In this document: positions 1 to 10,842 of the stretch, piece after piece
Layout of the letters: each line of letters opens with the position of its first letter
Numbering within the stretch: the stretch's first letter is position 1
Origin: Jimgerdemannia flammicorona
Lineage: Eukaryota > Mucoromycota > Endogonomycetes > Endogonales > Endogonaceae
Assembly: GCA_003990745.1 (NCBI GenBank)
Contig: RBNI01002923.1
Coordinates: 1-17,149, forward strand
Length of the DNA stretch: 17,149 bases
Reading direction: 5' to 3'
Notes under the pieces: model-generated
Told to the model about the DNA's origin: nothing
The model's input: the letters and a program-made list of their open reading frames with translations, nothing else
The model's database searches: none
Program-made: the position numbers and the translations under genes

Positions 1-24
1 AAAAAAAAAAAAAAAAAAAAAAAA
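1..24 (+). repeat. A-tract, probable 3' tail of an element outside the window
   Basis: The window opens with 24 consecutive A. The sequence just after it already reads as degraded ORF1-like coding sequence of copy A1, with no non-coding spacer. The same arrangement occurs at 10843-10865, where the A-tract is demonstrably the tail of an inserted LINE. The likeliest reading is that a plus-strand retroposon inserted into A1 and only the end of its tail is visible. A plain homopolymer at a sequence end cannot be excluded. Confidence 0.55.
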
Positions 25-720
25 GAGAGAATGAATCAGAGTTCTTTATTAATCTGGATGAGAAAGTAGAGAAAGAAGAGTAGCAGCTGGCAATCTCAAA
101 TACTAAAGCAGAGGCTAATATAGAGATAGAGAATATAATAATAAAAAGTAAACAGAATATATAGTTTAGAGTAATAGATACTAAGCAAGGAGGCATTATT
201 GTTAGAGTTGAGAAGAAGGAGCTAGGAGGAGTTAGCTAGTATTGGGATAGAAGATAGTATAATAGAAGATAAAACTAATAACTTCAGGTGTAGGGTTATA
301 TAAGAGAAGAGATATGAATATTAAAGGTACTTAGAGATTTGACAGCAGATAAATTGATAAAGATGGATTTCAGAATCCTTAATGAGAAGGTATAGAAGAG
401 ATATTTATCTAAAGATAGCATTATAGATAAGTTGAGATTAGAGGTTCTGGTAGTTTTTCTAGAGAAGAAAAGTTATATAGTAGATGTGACTAAGAAGACT
501 AAATTATTGAGTATGGGGCAGATAGTTGCTAAATACTGAGTAGTAAGAAATGAAGCTAAGATATGGAAAGATATCTATGAGAACTATAGAGAGGAGATGA
601 AAAAAAAGGCAAATATAGCTAATCAGAAAGATCTTATAAAATTAAAGGCTAAGAAAATAAAGAAAGCTAAAGTAAAGACTGAATGTCAGATGGTTCTATT
701 AAGAATAGATATGAAATTAT
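25..720 (+). pseudogene. ORF1 remnant of LINE A1 (C-terminal part)
   Basis: Between about 400 and 620 the translation aligns with the C-terminal part of B ORF1 (6855-7060). Both have a leucine/valine helix, a KM/KL stretch, a QV or IV segment, and then IW followed by an acidic and lysine-rich end (IWKDIYE in A1, IWQAVCEE in B). Upstream, 25-400 is lysine- and glutamate-rich and reads as coding sequence broken by many TAG codons, most easily explained as former CAG. The family ORF1 protein would bind element RNA. This copy cannot make it. The ORF1 N-terminus is absent, being left of the window or displaced by the insertion that ends at position 24. The alignment was made by eye. Confidence 0.6.
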
Positions 721-782
721 AAAAGGTTTGGAAATGATATGCAATACTTTAAAAATATTTTTTTATGAATAATATAAAATCT

Positions 783-3700
783 ATTTTCTTAATTAATATC
801 AATAGATTGTGAGATAGTATATAGTCTTGGAATATTTTTACTTAACTGAAGGATTTGGAGGCAGATCTTTTTTTACTTTAGGATATATAATGTGATAATG
901 CTTTGAATAGGCAAACTTGGACTAGAAAGTAGAGAGAGGAGGTAGAATAGTGAGAAAAGATTAGAATTCTGATATAAAAAGAAAAGAGTGAGTTAAGGAA
1001 TATTGGAGAATGAGAGAAATGATTGCTATATAGTAGTATAGACTAGACTGGTGGGGTCCTATAGCAGTTGGATCTTATTATTACTCTATTGTTCAGGAAG
1101 TAAGAGTGGAGTAGTTGGAGAAACTGTTGAATGATATACTGACAGAGGTGGGGGGTAGACTTACTAGGTAGTAACTTTAATATAGTATAAAATACTATAG
1201 TAGATCAGTCTGGTATAGGGCTGAATATAGCCAGCAGACTGCTGGAAGATGAATATTTAGAAGAAGCTGGAAGTAGTATAGTATCTTTAGTCAGATTATT
1301 GAATAGTACTAGGGCAGAGTAACTTTGGAGAGAGTGGAGATGAGTCTGAATATTAGTAGCTTAACTATACTCTTTTAGAAAATAGAGAGATATATAAGAA
1401 ATAGAGTAGAGATATAACTGCACTTATTGGTTAATGGAGAGAGAATAAGCTTCTAGCTGGAGTCTATTGATTGAAGTTAAAGGAGACAGCAAGGTCCTTC
1501 TGGAGAGAATTGGAGAGAGTGAAGGGTAGACTCAATAGAAAGAGAGTTGGATAAATCTTATAGTATTTGGAATAATTGCTATTAAGGTTATCAGATCTAT
1601 AAGGAAGAAATAGGAGAACTAATAGACAGAGAGAGTATAGATGGAAATAGAAGAACTTAAAGAGATCTTGTATCAGGAGGAGGAGGAGCATATTTAGATA
1701 TTAGTAGTAAGATTGAGATAGCAGTGACTAGAGAAGAGTAAGAGATCAATAAAGTATCTTTCTAGAATACTACATATGAGGAGAGTATAGCAGCAATAAA
1801 AAGGAATTATTAGAGAGAATAATACTATAGTAACTGGAGTCCAGAGAATCCTGGGCTTACTTAGGAATCAGTGGGAAACTTTGTAGAGTAAAGAGGAAGA
1901 AGAGGAGGATAGAGAGATCATTGAGATATTTCTGGAAATTTGGAGTCCTCTCTAGATAGAGAGTATTGAGAACTGGAGTAACTAGTTAAAAAGAAAGATA
2001 TTTTGAATATTCTCTCTACTATAAAGTTAGAGATGGCCCTGGATGAGAATAATCTGCCCTGGGACTTCTGAAAGAAAATAGTGATAGTTGAGAAAGTTTT
2101 TCAGGAAAAAAGAAAGATATATATATAATATAATTATTGATTCTGATGAGTAGCTGAGAGGTTAAAAGGTAGAGCTAGTGGTACTGTTGTATAAAGACAA
2201 AGAAAGGAGAGAGAATTGAAAGAACTGGAGACTAATTATACTTCTGAATATAGATAGGAAATTTATAATAAAAGTACTTATAGTAAGACTATAGATAGTA
2301 ATCTAATAGATTCTTAATGAGAAGCAAAAGGACTATATTAGTAAATAGTTGATCAAAGATAACATAGTGTAGATACATAGAGTTATTCAAGAGATAAGAG
2401 CTACTAGAGTAGATGGAAGACTAGTCTTCTTAAACATATAATAGGGTTTAGCAAATTTGGCTTAGGAAAGTCTTAATAGGAATTGAAATCTCAGATAGAC
2501 TGAGTATATCACTTATCTTTCTTCTGAAAAGGAGCAAGACAGTAGTTATAGTGAATGGACATTAGAGTACTTTATTTTCTTTGAAATAAGAGATACCACC
2601 AGGAGACTCATTATTATCTATATTCTATATTCTATTACTAAAGCTATTGTTGAATAGAACAAGACAATAAGTTGATGAACTGATGATCCTGAGGGTGAAT
2701 TGAAAAGTGAAGGCCTTTATAGATAATATAGTAGTAAGTCTGGAGTCTATTGAGGATGTGGCTGAACTTAAGAAGACAGTTGATTGATATGAATGATACA
2801 CTAGACAGAAATAGAATTGATATAATTATAAGATAATAGTGCTAAAAAATAGAGTAGCTAAAGAGAATATTATTAGTTCTATTATTCTCTCTGGAGAGAC
2901 TATATATTATCTTAAAATATTCTTCTCAGTATATAGATCAGTACTGCTTAAGATATAGTAGAAGCAAAAAGTAAAGATCTGAAGAGACTCTTTGAGGAGC
3001 TGAAAAGAATATCATATCTCTGGTAGACAGAGTGATGATTATGAATATTTGCTGGATACTAAAGTTATAATACTTAATATATTATTTAGACTTTCTGGCT
3101 TAAGTAGTGAAGAAATTGTTGAAGTTGACTTAGGATTAGATCTAGATAGATAAATAAAGTCAGATTAGCTAGGAGATATTATTATTACTAATAGAAAGAG
3201 AGGGGGAACTAGATCTGGTAGACTTTCTAAAGAAGCTATACTATCTTTAAGTCTAGTAACTAAAGAGAACAGTAGAGTTGAAGAGAGGTAGATGAATTCC
3301 TTTAATATAGAAGATATAGAGAACTCAATATACTCTCAGGGGTACTTCTGGAGATTTACTAGTAGTCATTAGAGGAGGGAGAAGTCAGAGACTATAATAT
3401 TGGGATTTTTGATATAGAGTAATTAAAGGTACTCATTGGATTGAACTCTATTGATAAGATATATAAGGACTAAACAGTAATATTTTGAGATATAGTAGTA
3501 ATATATATAAGTGACTGTTAGAGAGTTTACCAGTAATTGAATTTGATATAAGGGTAGAGATAGAGAGTTAAGTATAGATCAGAATCTGTGACTAGAGAGT
3601 TGATAGTATATAAAGATTAATAAAAAGTGAAATTGGATGAGTCTATAGATCTAGAGAGCAGAATGAGAAAGTAGATTCCCTCTAAGTTTTGGGTGATCTG

Positions 3701-4000
3701 ATAGAGATTACTGAGGTGGAATATTATATTGAATTTCTGATCAGAGTATATTTAATTATAAATAGAACATTTATATATAAGAAGTGTATGAGAGTCAGAT
3801 AAGAGAAAGGGGAAGTACAGACTCCAGAACACTAATTAAGTTCTTAGTAATTATTGGAAAAAGATAGAAAGATATTTGGATGGAAGCTTTGGAGAATAAG
3901 AGATTAGATACTGAAATTTGTATATTGAGATAGTATATACTGACTGACAAAGAAGTATCTGTTAAACCAGAAATAAAGAAGAAGAAAGTTGAAAACTACT
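783..4000 (+). pseudogene. ORF2 remnant of LINE A1 (endonuclease, RT, knuckle)
   Basis: The endonuclease starts at 783 with IFLININRL followed by a stop where B has an intact LRD. The strand after it ends in a QDI triplet near 880-890, where APE endonucleases normally have QET. The metal-binding GDFN motif has decayed to SNFN (about 1165-1180), followed by a recognisable DQSG. The RT shows LPWDF (about 2056), a PPGDSLLS version of the PQGDPLSP motif (about 2600), and the catalytic FADD changed to FIDN (2716-2727), which removes one of the two catalytic aspartates. The knuckle region keeps the expected histidine in QTPEH (3830-3832). The blocks fall in different frames, so there are indels as well as dozens of stops. 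It is clearly dead and older than B. Confidence 0.8.
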
Positions 4001-4089
4001 TAGAGAAATAGTAAATATAAGAGATTTCAGATCTTTGAGAGTATATTATACATACATATAATTATAATAAAGAAGATATATAAGATATA

Positions 4090-5067
4090 AATAAGCTCTT
4101 CACTAGAGACTAATAGATTGTCATGAGAATTTTGGAAGAAATTCTAAGTGAAGTTTAGAAGTTGGCTAGCTAATATAATAAATAAAGTAATAAAGTATAG
4201 TATCTAGTTGAATAATAGTATCTTGGATTTAGTTTCATTGATTTATAAGAACAAAGATAACTGATAAGTCTGGTATAATTAGTAGCCTATAATGCTCTTG
4301 AATATAGATTGTAAAATAGTATTAAAATATTAGTAAGATGATTACAGAAGAAAATAGGACATATTATTGAAAGAGATTAGAGGAGCTTTATAAATAAAAG
4401 ACAGATCTGCGATAGTATGATATGAGTCCAGAATGTCTTAGAGAGTTGTAAAACTCAATATATAGATAGAAGACTAATTTTTCTCAATTAAGAGAAGATA
4501 TTTGATAGAGTATATTAGAGATACTTAAAGATAGTATTAGAGAAGGTGAGCTTTAGTTACTTGGCAGAATACTGATTAATCAGATTACTAAGAGGTGATC
4601 AGACTACCATCCTAATAAATGAATAGTGTGATAAAGAGTTTAGATTAAACAGGGGGGTATCTGAGGGGACCCATTATCTCTACTGTTATATATTCTCTCA
4701 CTGGAGCCCCTGCATGATAGATTGTAATAATAAATATCTAGACTATACTTCAGTGAGGTGGTTTGATAGTTGGGAATCTTTACTAATGATATAGTGACTA
4801 GATTAAAAAGAATAGAAGATATTGACTTTATTTAAGAAGAAATTCAGCAATATAAAAAGAGATCTGGAGCCAAACTAAACTGAAATAAGTATGAAATAAT
4901 AGATATTTGAGAAATATTGGGAGAAGACAGGAGATTTAGCAAAACAATTCCTAAAGATAATATAATAAGATATCTAGAGATCTGATTTTCTATTTATAGA
5001 ACTATACTGAAAGAAAATTAGTAAAAAAGAATAGTAAGAAAATAGATGATAGTACTATAAGGATGGG
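4090..5067 (+). mobile_element. LINE copy A2, left part (RT region), split by copy B
   Basis: This is a degraded RT segment of the same family, without any visible ORF1 or endonuclease. It aligns with B from about 8550 onward. It contains a version of the LYKxKGD block (about 4240-4265), EKIFDRV (from 4492, matching EKAYDRV in B), GDPLSLLLY (about 4665-4690), and a catalytic box changed from FADD to FTND (4779-4790). The spacing from the catalytic box to the point of B insertion is 275 nt, against 274 nt in B itself. The element is therefore 5'-truncated near 4090, which is common for LINEs, and interrupted at 5067. Its other half lies at 10880-12169. The 5' limit is uncertain by about 50 nt. 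Confidence 0.85.
5055..5067 (+). repeat. Left copy of 13-bp target-site duplication of LINE B
   Basis: CTATAAGGATGGG is present here and again at 10867-10879, identical in all 13 positions. The two copies bracket LINE B exactly: B starts with a G-run directly after this copy, and its A-tail ends one base before the other. It duplicates sequence belonging to A2, showing that B inserted into A2 by target-primed reverse transcription. Confidence 0.93.
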
Positions 5068-5240
5068 GGGGACTTCTTTTGCTCAAACCATTTAGAGCGA
5101 GCTAAGCCACACAGATATCTTTTTGTGAAAAACAATATGTTTTCAAGTTTTCACTTTGTCTATACTGGTGTGCAAGGTGTGGCAGAAGTCTGGCAATAAT
5201 CCGAGACAAGCTTCATTAAAATCCATCAAGTTTTCATAGT
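5068..5240 (+). other. 5' untranslated region of LINE B
   Basis: This stretch of 173 nt lies between the target-site duplication and the first plausible ORF1 start. It begins with a G-run, as many full-length LINE 5' ends do, and its base mix is more even than that of the rest of the window. It would be expected to hold an internal promoter, but I recognise no defined motif. Confidence 0.55.
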
Positions 5241-7079
5241 ATGGTGACCCAAGGCTCATTGAGCTCGAAGTGCCTAGAGAGGAAGAGGCCTGGCCTGGGC
5301 CTCCCTAAGAGTTTTGCAGCAACTGCTGGTCAAGGTGGTACTAGAGGACAGATCGGGGGTCAAGGACTGGCAGTAGGATTGGATGATTGGCATATGGTGG
5401 TGGGGGGTAAGCAGATAGCCTCTAGGCCTGCAGTTGGGGGGCAGCAGGGGCATAGTGTTGACAGCAGTGGATGTCAGGTGACTGGTCAGCTGACTGGCCA
5501 GGGACCCAGCAGGGGTCAGTGGTCAGGGAGTGTGATGGCTGGGACAGGCTTTCCTGGGGCTGGGCCAGTGGCTAGGGGTGGGACTGCTGGTAGTGCAGTA
5601 GCTCCTGGTGAGGTGGTGGCTGGTATGTCTGGTAGTAAGAACAAGGCAACCCTGGCAGCTGGAACTGGTGAGCTGGTGGTATGACCATTCTTCCATAAGT
5701 CAGTGTCGATATAGGCAGTCTCTACCAATTTCTTGGGCCTTGGTCTGTCAGCCAAGGAAGTTTGATGACTGGTGGGTGAGAAGGTTGCAGGGGCAGAGTC
5801 ACTGAGGTTTATTCCCTCGGCAGAGGTAGTAGAGGTCGGATTTGTTGAGGAGGAGGCTTGGTGAAGGCCTTGGAGAAGGGGTTGATGGTCAAGAATGTTA
5901 AGGTGGGGATAGTGAGATGCCTGAGATGGGACCCACATGTGGTGAGGTTAGTGGTGGAAGGATTGCCAATACTGAGTAGGCAGGAGATAAAGACAGTAAT
6001 TGCTAAGGCTCTGGAAGACTTTGGTGAGATGGTGGATTTTGGATTTATATTTTGGGAGGGCACAAAGTTGCAGAATGGCAACTGTGAGGTGATAGTGCAG
6101 TTGGAGGGGAAGGAGGCGACAGGTTTGTGGTGAGACTGGCCAGAGGTCATTCATGTTGGGGAGTAGGAATGTTGGGTTTGGAGGAGAAAAGGCTCTGAGC
6201 AGGAAGAGGAGGAGCTGCTGATCACCCTTGAGGAGTGTGATGAGGTGAAGGCTCTGCAGAAGAGGAAATGGGAGGAATTTGCTAAAGATTGGATCTGGAT
6301 TGAGATGGATGGCAAGAGGAAGTGCTGGCATAAGGCAAACTGGGAGCAGCTGCAGGCAGTACTGCAAGCATCTGCAGAGGAGGAGGTTGAAAGAGTGGCA
6401 GGTGACAGAAATCGAATGGAAGAGGTAGAGGCAGCTGAGGTGTCCTTCTCACAGCTGGGGGGAGTTGAAGAATCTGTGCATATATCTATAACAGAGAAGT
6501 GGGTAGATGGTGAGGAAGAGTGAGGAGTGGGCTTCGAAGAAAATGTTGAGGTAGTTCCAGAAACTCAGATAGAAGACATGGTGATGGCTAGGTTGGTGAA
6601 TATGCACTGAGAATGTCCAGAGGCAGGGGAGGTGGTGAGGTTAGATAAGGTCTCTGAAGAGGATGAGCTGGTAGATGTTGCTTCAGAAGCTGTGCAGGAC
6701 TCCTAGGCCTGCAACTCTGGGGCCGCTGGTGATAGTAGCAGATGGCTGATTCCAGGCAGTCCTAGAGGAACTGGCAGAGGATGACATTAAGGAAGTGGAT
6801 GTATTTCAGGGTTCCCCGGAGGTATGGGAAGGATTTCTCAAGATGGCATTGCAAGGACCAAAGCTGGTGCCTGCCATAGTGGCAGCCCTTCTGGAGGATG
6901 AAGGGTATAAGATGGATGATGACAGGATGGCAGATATCCATAAGGTAGTATCAGAGCAAGTAGACTTCTTCTGTGGCAGTGTCAATGGCAAGAGAATTTG
7001 GCAAGCAGTCTGTGAAGAGTGTTGAGACATCATTAAGAGCAGAGCTGAGAAGATGGTGGTAGTGGTAGCTGATATCTAA
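5241..7079 (+). pseudogene. ORF1 of LINE B (RNA-binding gag-like protein), broken
   Basis: The ATG at 5241 opens 147 uninterrupted codons, rich in glycine, glutamine and alanine with short GQG and GQ repeats, probably a disordered nucleic-acid-binding N-terminus. The middle part, 5858-6133, is in another frame. It shows an alternating pattern (VVRLVVEGLP, an IKTVIAKALEDFG helix, then VDFGFIFW and CEVIVQLEG) like the beta-alpha-beta layout of RRM-type domains in LINE ORF1 proteins. A charged, coiled-coil-like part follows (6245-6523, same frame). The C-terminus (6795-7079) returns to the first frame and is the block shared with A1. The open segments are separated by stops and two apparent frame changes (about 5685-5858 and 6690-6740). 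The final stop TAA at 7077-7079 lies 13 nt before ORF2. I see no CCHC zinc knuckle. The RRM-like reading is an inference. Confidence 0.7.
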
Positions 7080-7092
7080 ACTCTAATCTTTC

Positions 7093-10000
7093 ATGATGAA
7101 GTACAATCTATGAATTCTGTCAATTAATGTCAATGGTTTGCGAGATAGTGTAAAGTGACAGCATCTCTTTTGAAGGTTGAAAGTCCAGAGGTATGATGTG
7201 GTATTTCTTCAGAATATTTGGGCCTATAGTGAGGAGGACTATGAGTCATGGAGTAAGGAATGGTTTAGATATACTGGTTGGAGTAAGCAAGTTGGTATTC
7301 TGGTTGGGGTTAAAAAGGGGGAGTTAGTTGATGTGGAAAGTTTTGGTGATCATCTAGTGTGGGGAAGGCTGAAGAGAGGAAAAGAAGATGGACTCTTAGT
7401 GAGTTCTGTATATCTACTGGTGGTTGGCAGAGAGCGAAAGCAATGGGTGGAGAAGTGGCTGGCTTGGGAGGATTGGGCAACTCTAGGGTTGGACATTCTG
7501 AGGGGTGATTTTAATATAGTTAGGGACTGTACACTGGATCAGTCTGATGGCAGGGCTGGTGTAGCAGTTTCTTCAGAGCTATCTCAGTGGCTTTAGGTGG
7601 AAAAGAGTATGGAATTGGTGGATAATATACAATTGAGGGCAGGAGATGAGTCAGGCCCCTTTACCAGATAGCATTTAATAGAAAATAGGATGGTTGGAAT
7701 GCAGATTGATTGGTTACTGATAGCTGAACATTGGGGTAATGTTTTCGATACAGTTGGAGTATGGTGGTGCTCATGGTCAGACCATTGGAGAGTTGAGGTG
7801 AGTGGAAGATTCCAGGCTGTTAATGGAGGAGGTGGGCACTGGCATCTTAATGTAGCTCTGCTCTGGCATATGGCAGAATGGGAGTAATTCATGTACTTAG
7901 CCAGATAGGAAGTAGAGTGATGGGTGGCTGGTAGTCTATCTATTGCTGATTGGTGGAGCAGGTTCAAACACCTTGCAGGTGCATATCAGCAAGACACTAG
8001 AGAGGTGGTGGGAAAGGAGCAAAGGGACAAGGAAAGGAGAGTTGAAAGGGGTTTGCAGTAGTGACTGAAGTTATTGGAGGATGGTTTATTGGTGGAAGAG
8101 AAGAAATGTCAACTCACTAGAGAGGTGATTGACTTACAGACAACTTTGAAAGAGGCAGAGGATAGAGTTGTGGATGGGCTTCTGGCATGCCTGAGGGCTA
8201 GGCGACTGGAAGAGGGTGAATGACCAACAAAGTACTTATCTGGTGTCTTGAAGGCAAGAAACATTTGACACAGCTGGTCTTCCATATTATGAGAATATAG
8301 CATTGAGATTACTAGTATAGAGGATATGTTGGAGGAGATTTCTGGACAATGGCAGACCCTCTGGAGTGATGATGATGTGGGAGGGGGTGCTGGAGTAGGG
8401 GATGTTACAGAGGCACCTCTTGTATGTAACTGGCTGGTGGTGCCACTGCTGGAGATAGGTGCTTCAGTTTTAGGCAGAGTGTCTTTGGAGGAGATGTTGG
8501 AGGTTCTGCAGAAGGCACTAGGTGGTTTATTGCCAGGTGAAGATAGACTCCCTTGGGAGTTTTGGAAGGAGTTTCAGGTAAAATTTGGAGCTTGGCTTGT
8601 TGAAATAGTTAACTTTGTACTGGAAGTAGAACAGTGGATTGGAAATGGAAGCTTAGGTCTGGTGTCTTTGCTGTATAAAGAGAAGGGTGATAAGAGAGAG
8701 TGGCATAACTAGTGGCCGATCATGCTGTTGATTGTGGATAGGAAGCAAGTCTCCAAAATCTTGGCAGGAAGATTGCAGCAGTGGATTGGAAGACTGGTAG
8801 GGGAGAAGCAGAGGGGCTTTGTGAAGGGTTGGCAGATCAGGGACAGTACTGCCTGAGTGCAAAATATCTTAAAAGGCTGTAGGAGTCAGCAGGTCAATGG
8901 GAGGATGGTCTTCTTGGATCAAGAGAAGGCATATGATAGGGTGTGGTGGCATTACCTAGAGGCAATACTCCAGAAAGTAGGGTTTGATATTGAAGAGGTT
9001 GGAAGGTTGATGGGACTGGTGCAAGGCTGTCGAGGGGTAGTGCTGATGAATGGCTGGAGCAGTCCAGAGTTTGCCTTAGGAAGTGGGGTTCTATAAGAAG
9101 ATCTTCTTTATCAACTCCTTTACATCCTCTCACTAGAACCAGTATTGGCCTGGCTAAGAGGATGGTTGAATGGATTATATATGGGTGAGGTAGTTTGAAA
9201 GCTGGGGGCCTTTGCAGATGACATGATGGTGGGGCTTGGCAGTATGGCAGATGTGGATATTTTAAGAGATAGAATAGAACAGTATGAGGGGCTGGTAGGT
9301 GCAAAGTTGAATTGGAGAAAGTGTGAAACCTTAAAGCTTGGTACGGGCTTAGGAGTAGCCGGGTTTGGATGAGTGGTGCCTATGGGGGAGGCAGTACAGT
9401 ACTTAGGGATATGGTTTTCAGTGTTTGGGACAGTTTTGCCAAGGGAGTAGTGGGGTTCAATGATACAAAAATGGAAAGGTGTGCTGACAGGCTGGGCTGG
9501 TTGAAACTTCTCTCTGGCAGGAAGAGTGGTGGTCCTGAATGTGTACTGACTGCTGAAGTTGTGATATCTGGGTTACCACTTAGATTTCCCTAGGTGGGTA
9601 GTGTAGCAGCTTAAAAAGGCTATTGAAGGGTGGCTCTGGAGGAGTAGATGGCCACAGATTCGATGGGAAGCATTGGTGCTACCAATTACTGATGGTGGTT
9701 TGGGGTTGGTGGACTTTTGATGAAGGTTGAAGGCACTTAGAGGCTGGTGGGGTCACTGATTAGTGGAGTTAGGGGAAGAGAGTTGGGGCAGATTGATGAT
9801 GGACAACTGGAAGATCAGATTCTGCCTCTGTAGTATAGAGAGGAAGGATTTGCAAGGGCTGCTTCAAGTTGGATCAGTGGAGAGGATGAGGTTCAAAGGG
9901 TTCTGATGGGACATTGTTGAGGTCTGGCTTACAATGGGCCTAACAGGGCCAGAGGTGGAGGCAATAGGAGAGTGGGCTGACTCTGACTAATAGTGGTGGC

Positions 10001-10734
10001 AACTTGGACTACTCAGGGTAGGAGGAAAGGAGCTGAAGGACTATTCTCTAGTAGAGGCTATGGAATGGGCCAGATCAGGCCCTCTTGAGAGGTGGTCAGT
10101 TGGATGGCAGACAGCTGGTATTGGCAAGATGTGGGAATGGAGTTGAATTTGGAGATAGACAGTCACTTTGAATAAGGTGGTGCCTCTTAGATATTGGATA
10201 GTTTGGTGGTGGTTCCTGAGAAGGAATGTAATGTTGAACTATCAGATGAGATAGATGGTGGTCGATGGGTGCAGAGATTGTGAATGGTGTGCTGAGATCT
10301 CTGGAGAAGTGGTTCAGACCCCAGAGTATATCATAGAGGCCTGTCCTGGTGTGGAGGGTTATTGGCAGATGTTGGAGGAATATTTGGGTTCTGATCGAAG
10401 GAGGCTGGGAGAGTCTGTCAGTATAGTCATCTGGAGGAGACTATTGGGGAATGTTGGGGACATTTAGGGAGGTATTGGGTGGATTTTGAGAGTGTGGGTC
10501 TTAATGGCAGCAGACTAGTGATGGGTCTTTGAAGACAAATGTTGGATGGGAATTAAGGACCTAGTGGAGTGATAGTATTGGCTGGTGCAAGAAGTAGTAC
10601 AGGGTTGGTGGTACCAGAGGAGGTGGCAGGAGTTGGGGGCAGTAAAAAAGGTACAAAACATTGTATTGAGAAGTCAGGGTTAGTTGGTACTAGGTGAGAG
10701 TGGGATGCAGTGGAAAATTGGGGTGGGTTGATAG
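7093..10734 (+). pseudogene. ORF2 of LINE B (APE endonuclease and reverse transcriptase), riddled with stops
   Basis: In a living element this protein nicks target DNA and copies the element RNA at the nick. The ATG at 7093 starts about 1,210 codons. The endonuclease has ILSINVNGLRD (7114 on), FLQNI where QET is usual, GDFNIV with DQSDGR (about 7505-7555), and SWSDHW, the catalytic SDH (about 7768-7785). The RT has LPWEFWKEF (about 8550), LYKEKGDKREWHN then a stop replacing W of NWRPI (about 8670-8715), GFVKGW (about 8817), FLDQEKAYDRV (8908-8940), a GVL-stop-EDLLYQLL version of GVRQGDPLSPLL (about 9085), and intact FADD (9211-9222). A thumb region with YLGIW, GRVVVLNVY and GGLGLVDF follows. 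The C-terminal knuckle has CRDCEWC and QTPEYIIEAC (10267-10345), with Y in place of the histidine. Every one of these blocks is in the same frame, so decay is by substitution, with several dozen TGA, TAG and TAA codons. It ends in tandem TGA TAG (10729-10734). Confidence 0.92.
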
Positions 10735-10842
10735 GACCTGTTAGGTTTATTTTATCTGGATAGTGGGGGATAGGTTGTTGGTGGGATAACTTTGTAGTTT
10801 AATTTATATAAACTAGTGGAATAAAGGAGTCCAAGCAACTAT
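10735..10842 (+). other. 3' untranslated region of LINE B with AATAAA at 10820-10825
   Basis: This short 3' end runs from the tandem stops to the tail. AATAAA lies 18 nt before the A-tract. The last 20 or so bases, with ATAAAGG, GTCCAAG and ACTATA before the tail, recur with small changes at the end of copy D on the minus strand. This suggests a conserved 3' end that the family RT recognises. Confidence 0.75.

Larger units (their letters stand above)
25..4040 (+). mobile_element. LINE copy A1, heavily mutated, 3' end missing
   Basis: This is a degraded APE-type non-LTR retrotransposon of the same family as copy B. In order it holds an ORF1 C-terminal block (about 400-620), an endonuclease start (783-900), an endonuclease core reading NFNIV (about 1170), an RT region (about 2040-2900) and a C-terminal knuckle (about 3815-3860). 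The distance from the RT catalytic block (2716) to the knuckle histidine (3830) is 1114 nt, against 1116 nt in B. The sequence is rich in A and G, very poor in C, and nearly free of CpG. No A-tail is visible. By comparison with B about 500 nt of 3' end should follow the knuckle, yet A2 RT sequence begins near 4090, so the 3' end is lost or displaced. The left limit is the A-tract at 1-24. The right limit is good only to about 50 nt. Confidence 0.85.

Noticed and set aside
1464..1691. Minus-strand open frame of 75 codons, leucine- and phenylalanine-rich, membrane-like
   Set aside because: It is antisense to A1 ORF2 in A/G-rich sequence; the hydrophobic run is the complement of GAA, AAG and AGA codons.
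5516..6367. Overlapping open frames on the minus strand (5516-5938, 5809-6150, 5948-6367)
   Set aside because: They are antisense to ORF1 of LINE B. Their proline, serine and leucine richness simply mirrors the G-rich sense strand, and they show no domain.
9369..9593. 74-codon open frame in a frame different from ORF2
   Set aside because: The ORF2 frame carries the real thumb motifs here (YLGIW, GRVVVLNVY), so this is a shadow. It also disposes of the idea of a frameshift in ORF2 at this point.
7093..10734. Reassigned stop codons, with TGA and TAG read as amino acids
   Set aside because: All three stops occur, at positions where different residues (R, Q, W) are expected, and A1 and A2 show the same pattern in more extreme form. 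Mutation of C and G explains it without a variant genetic code.
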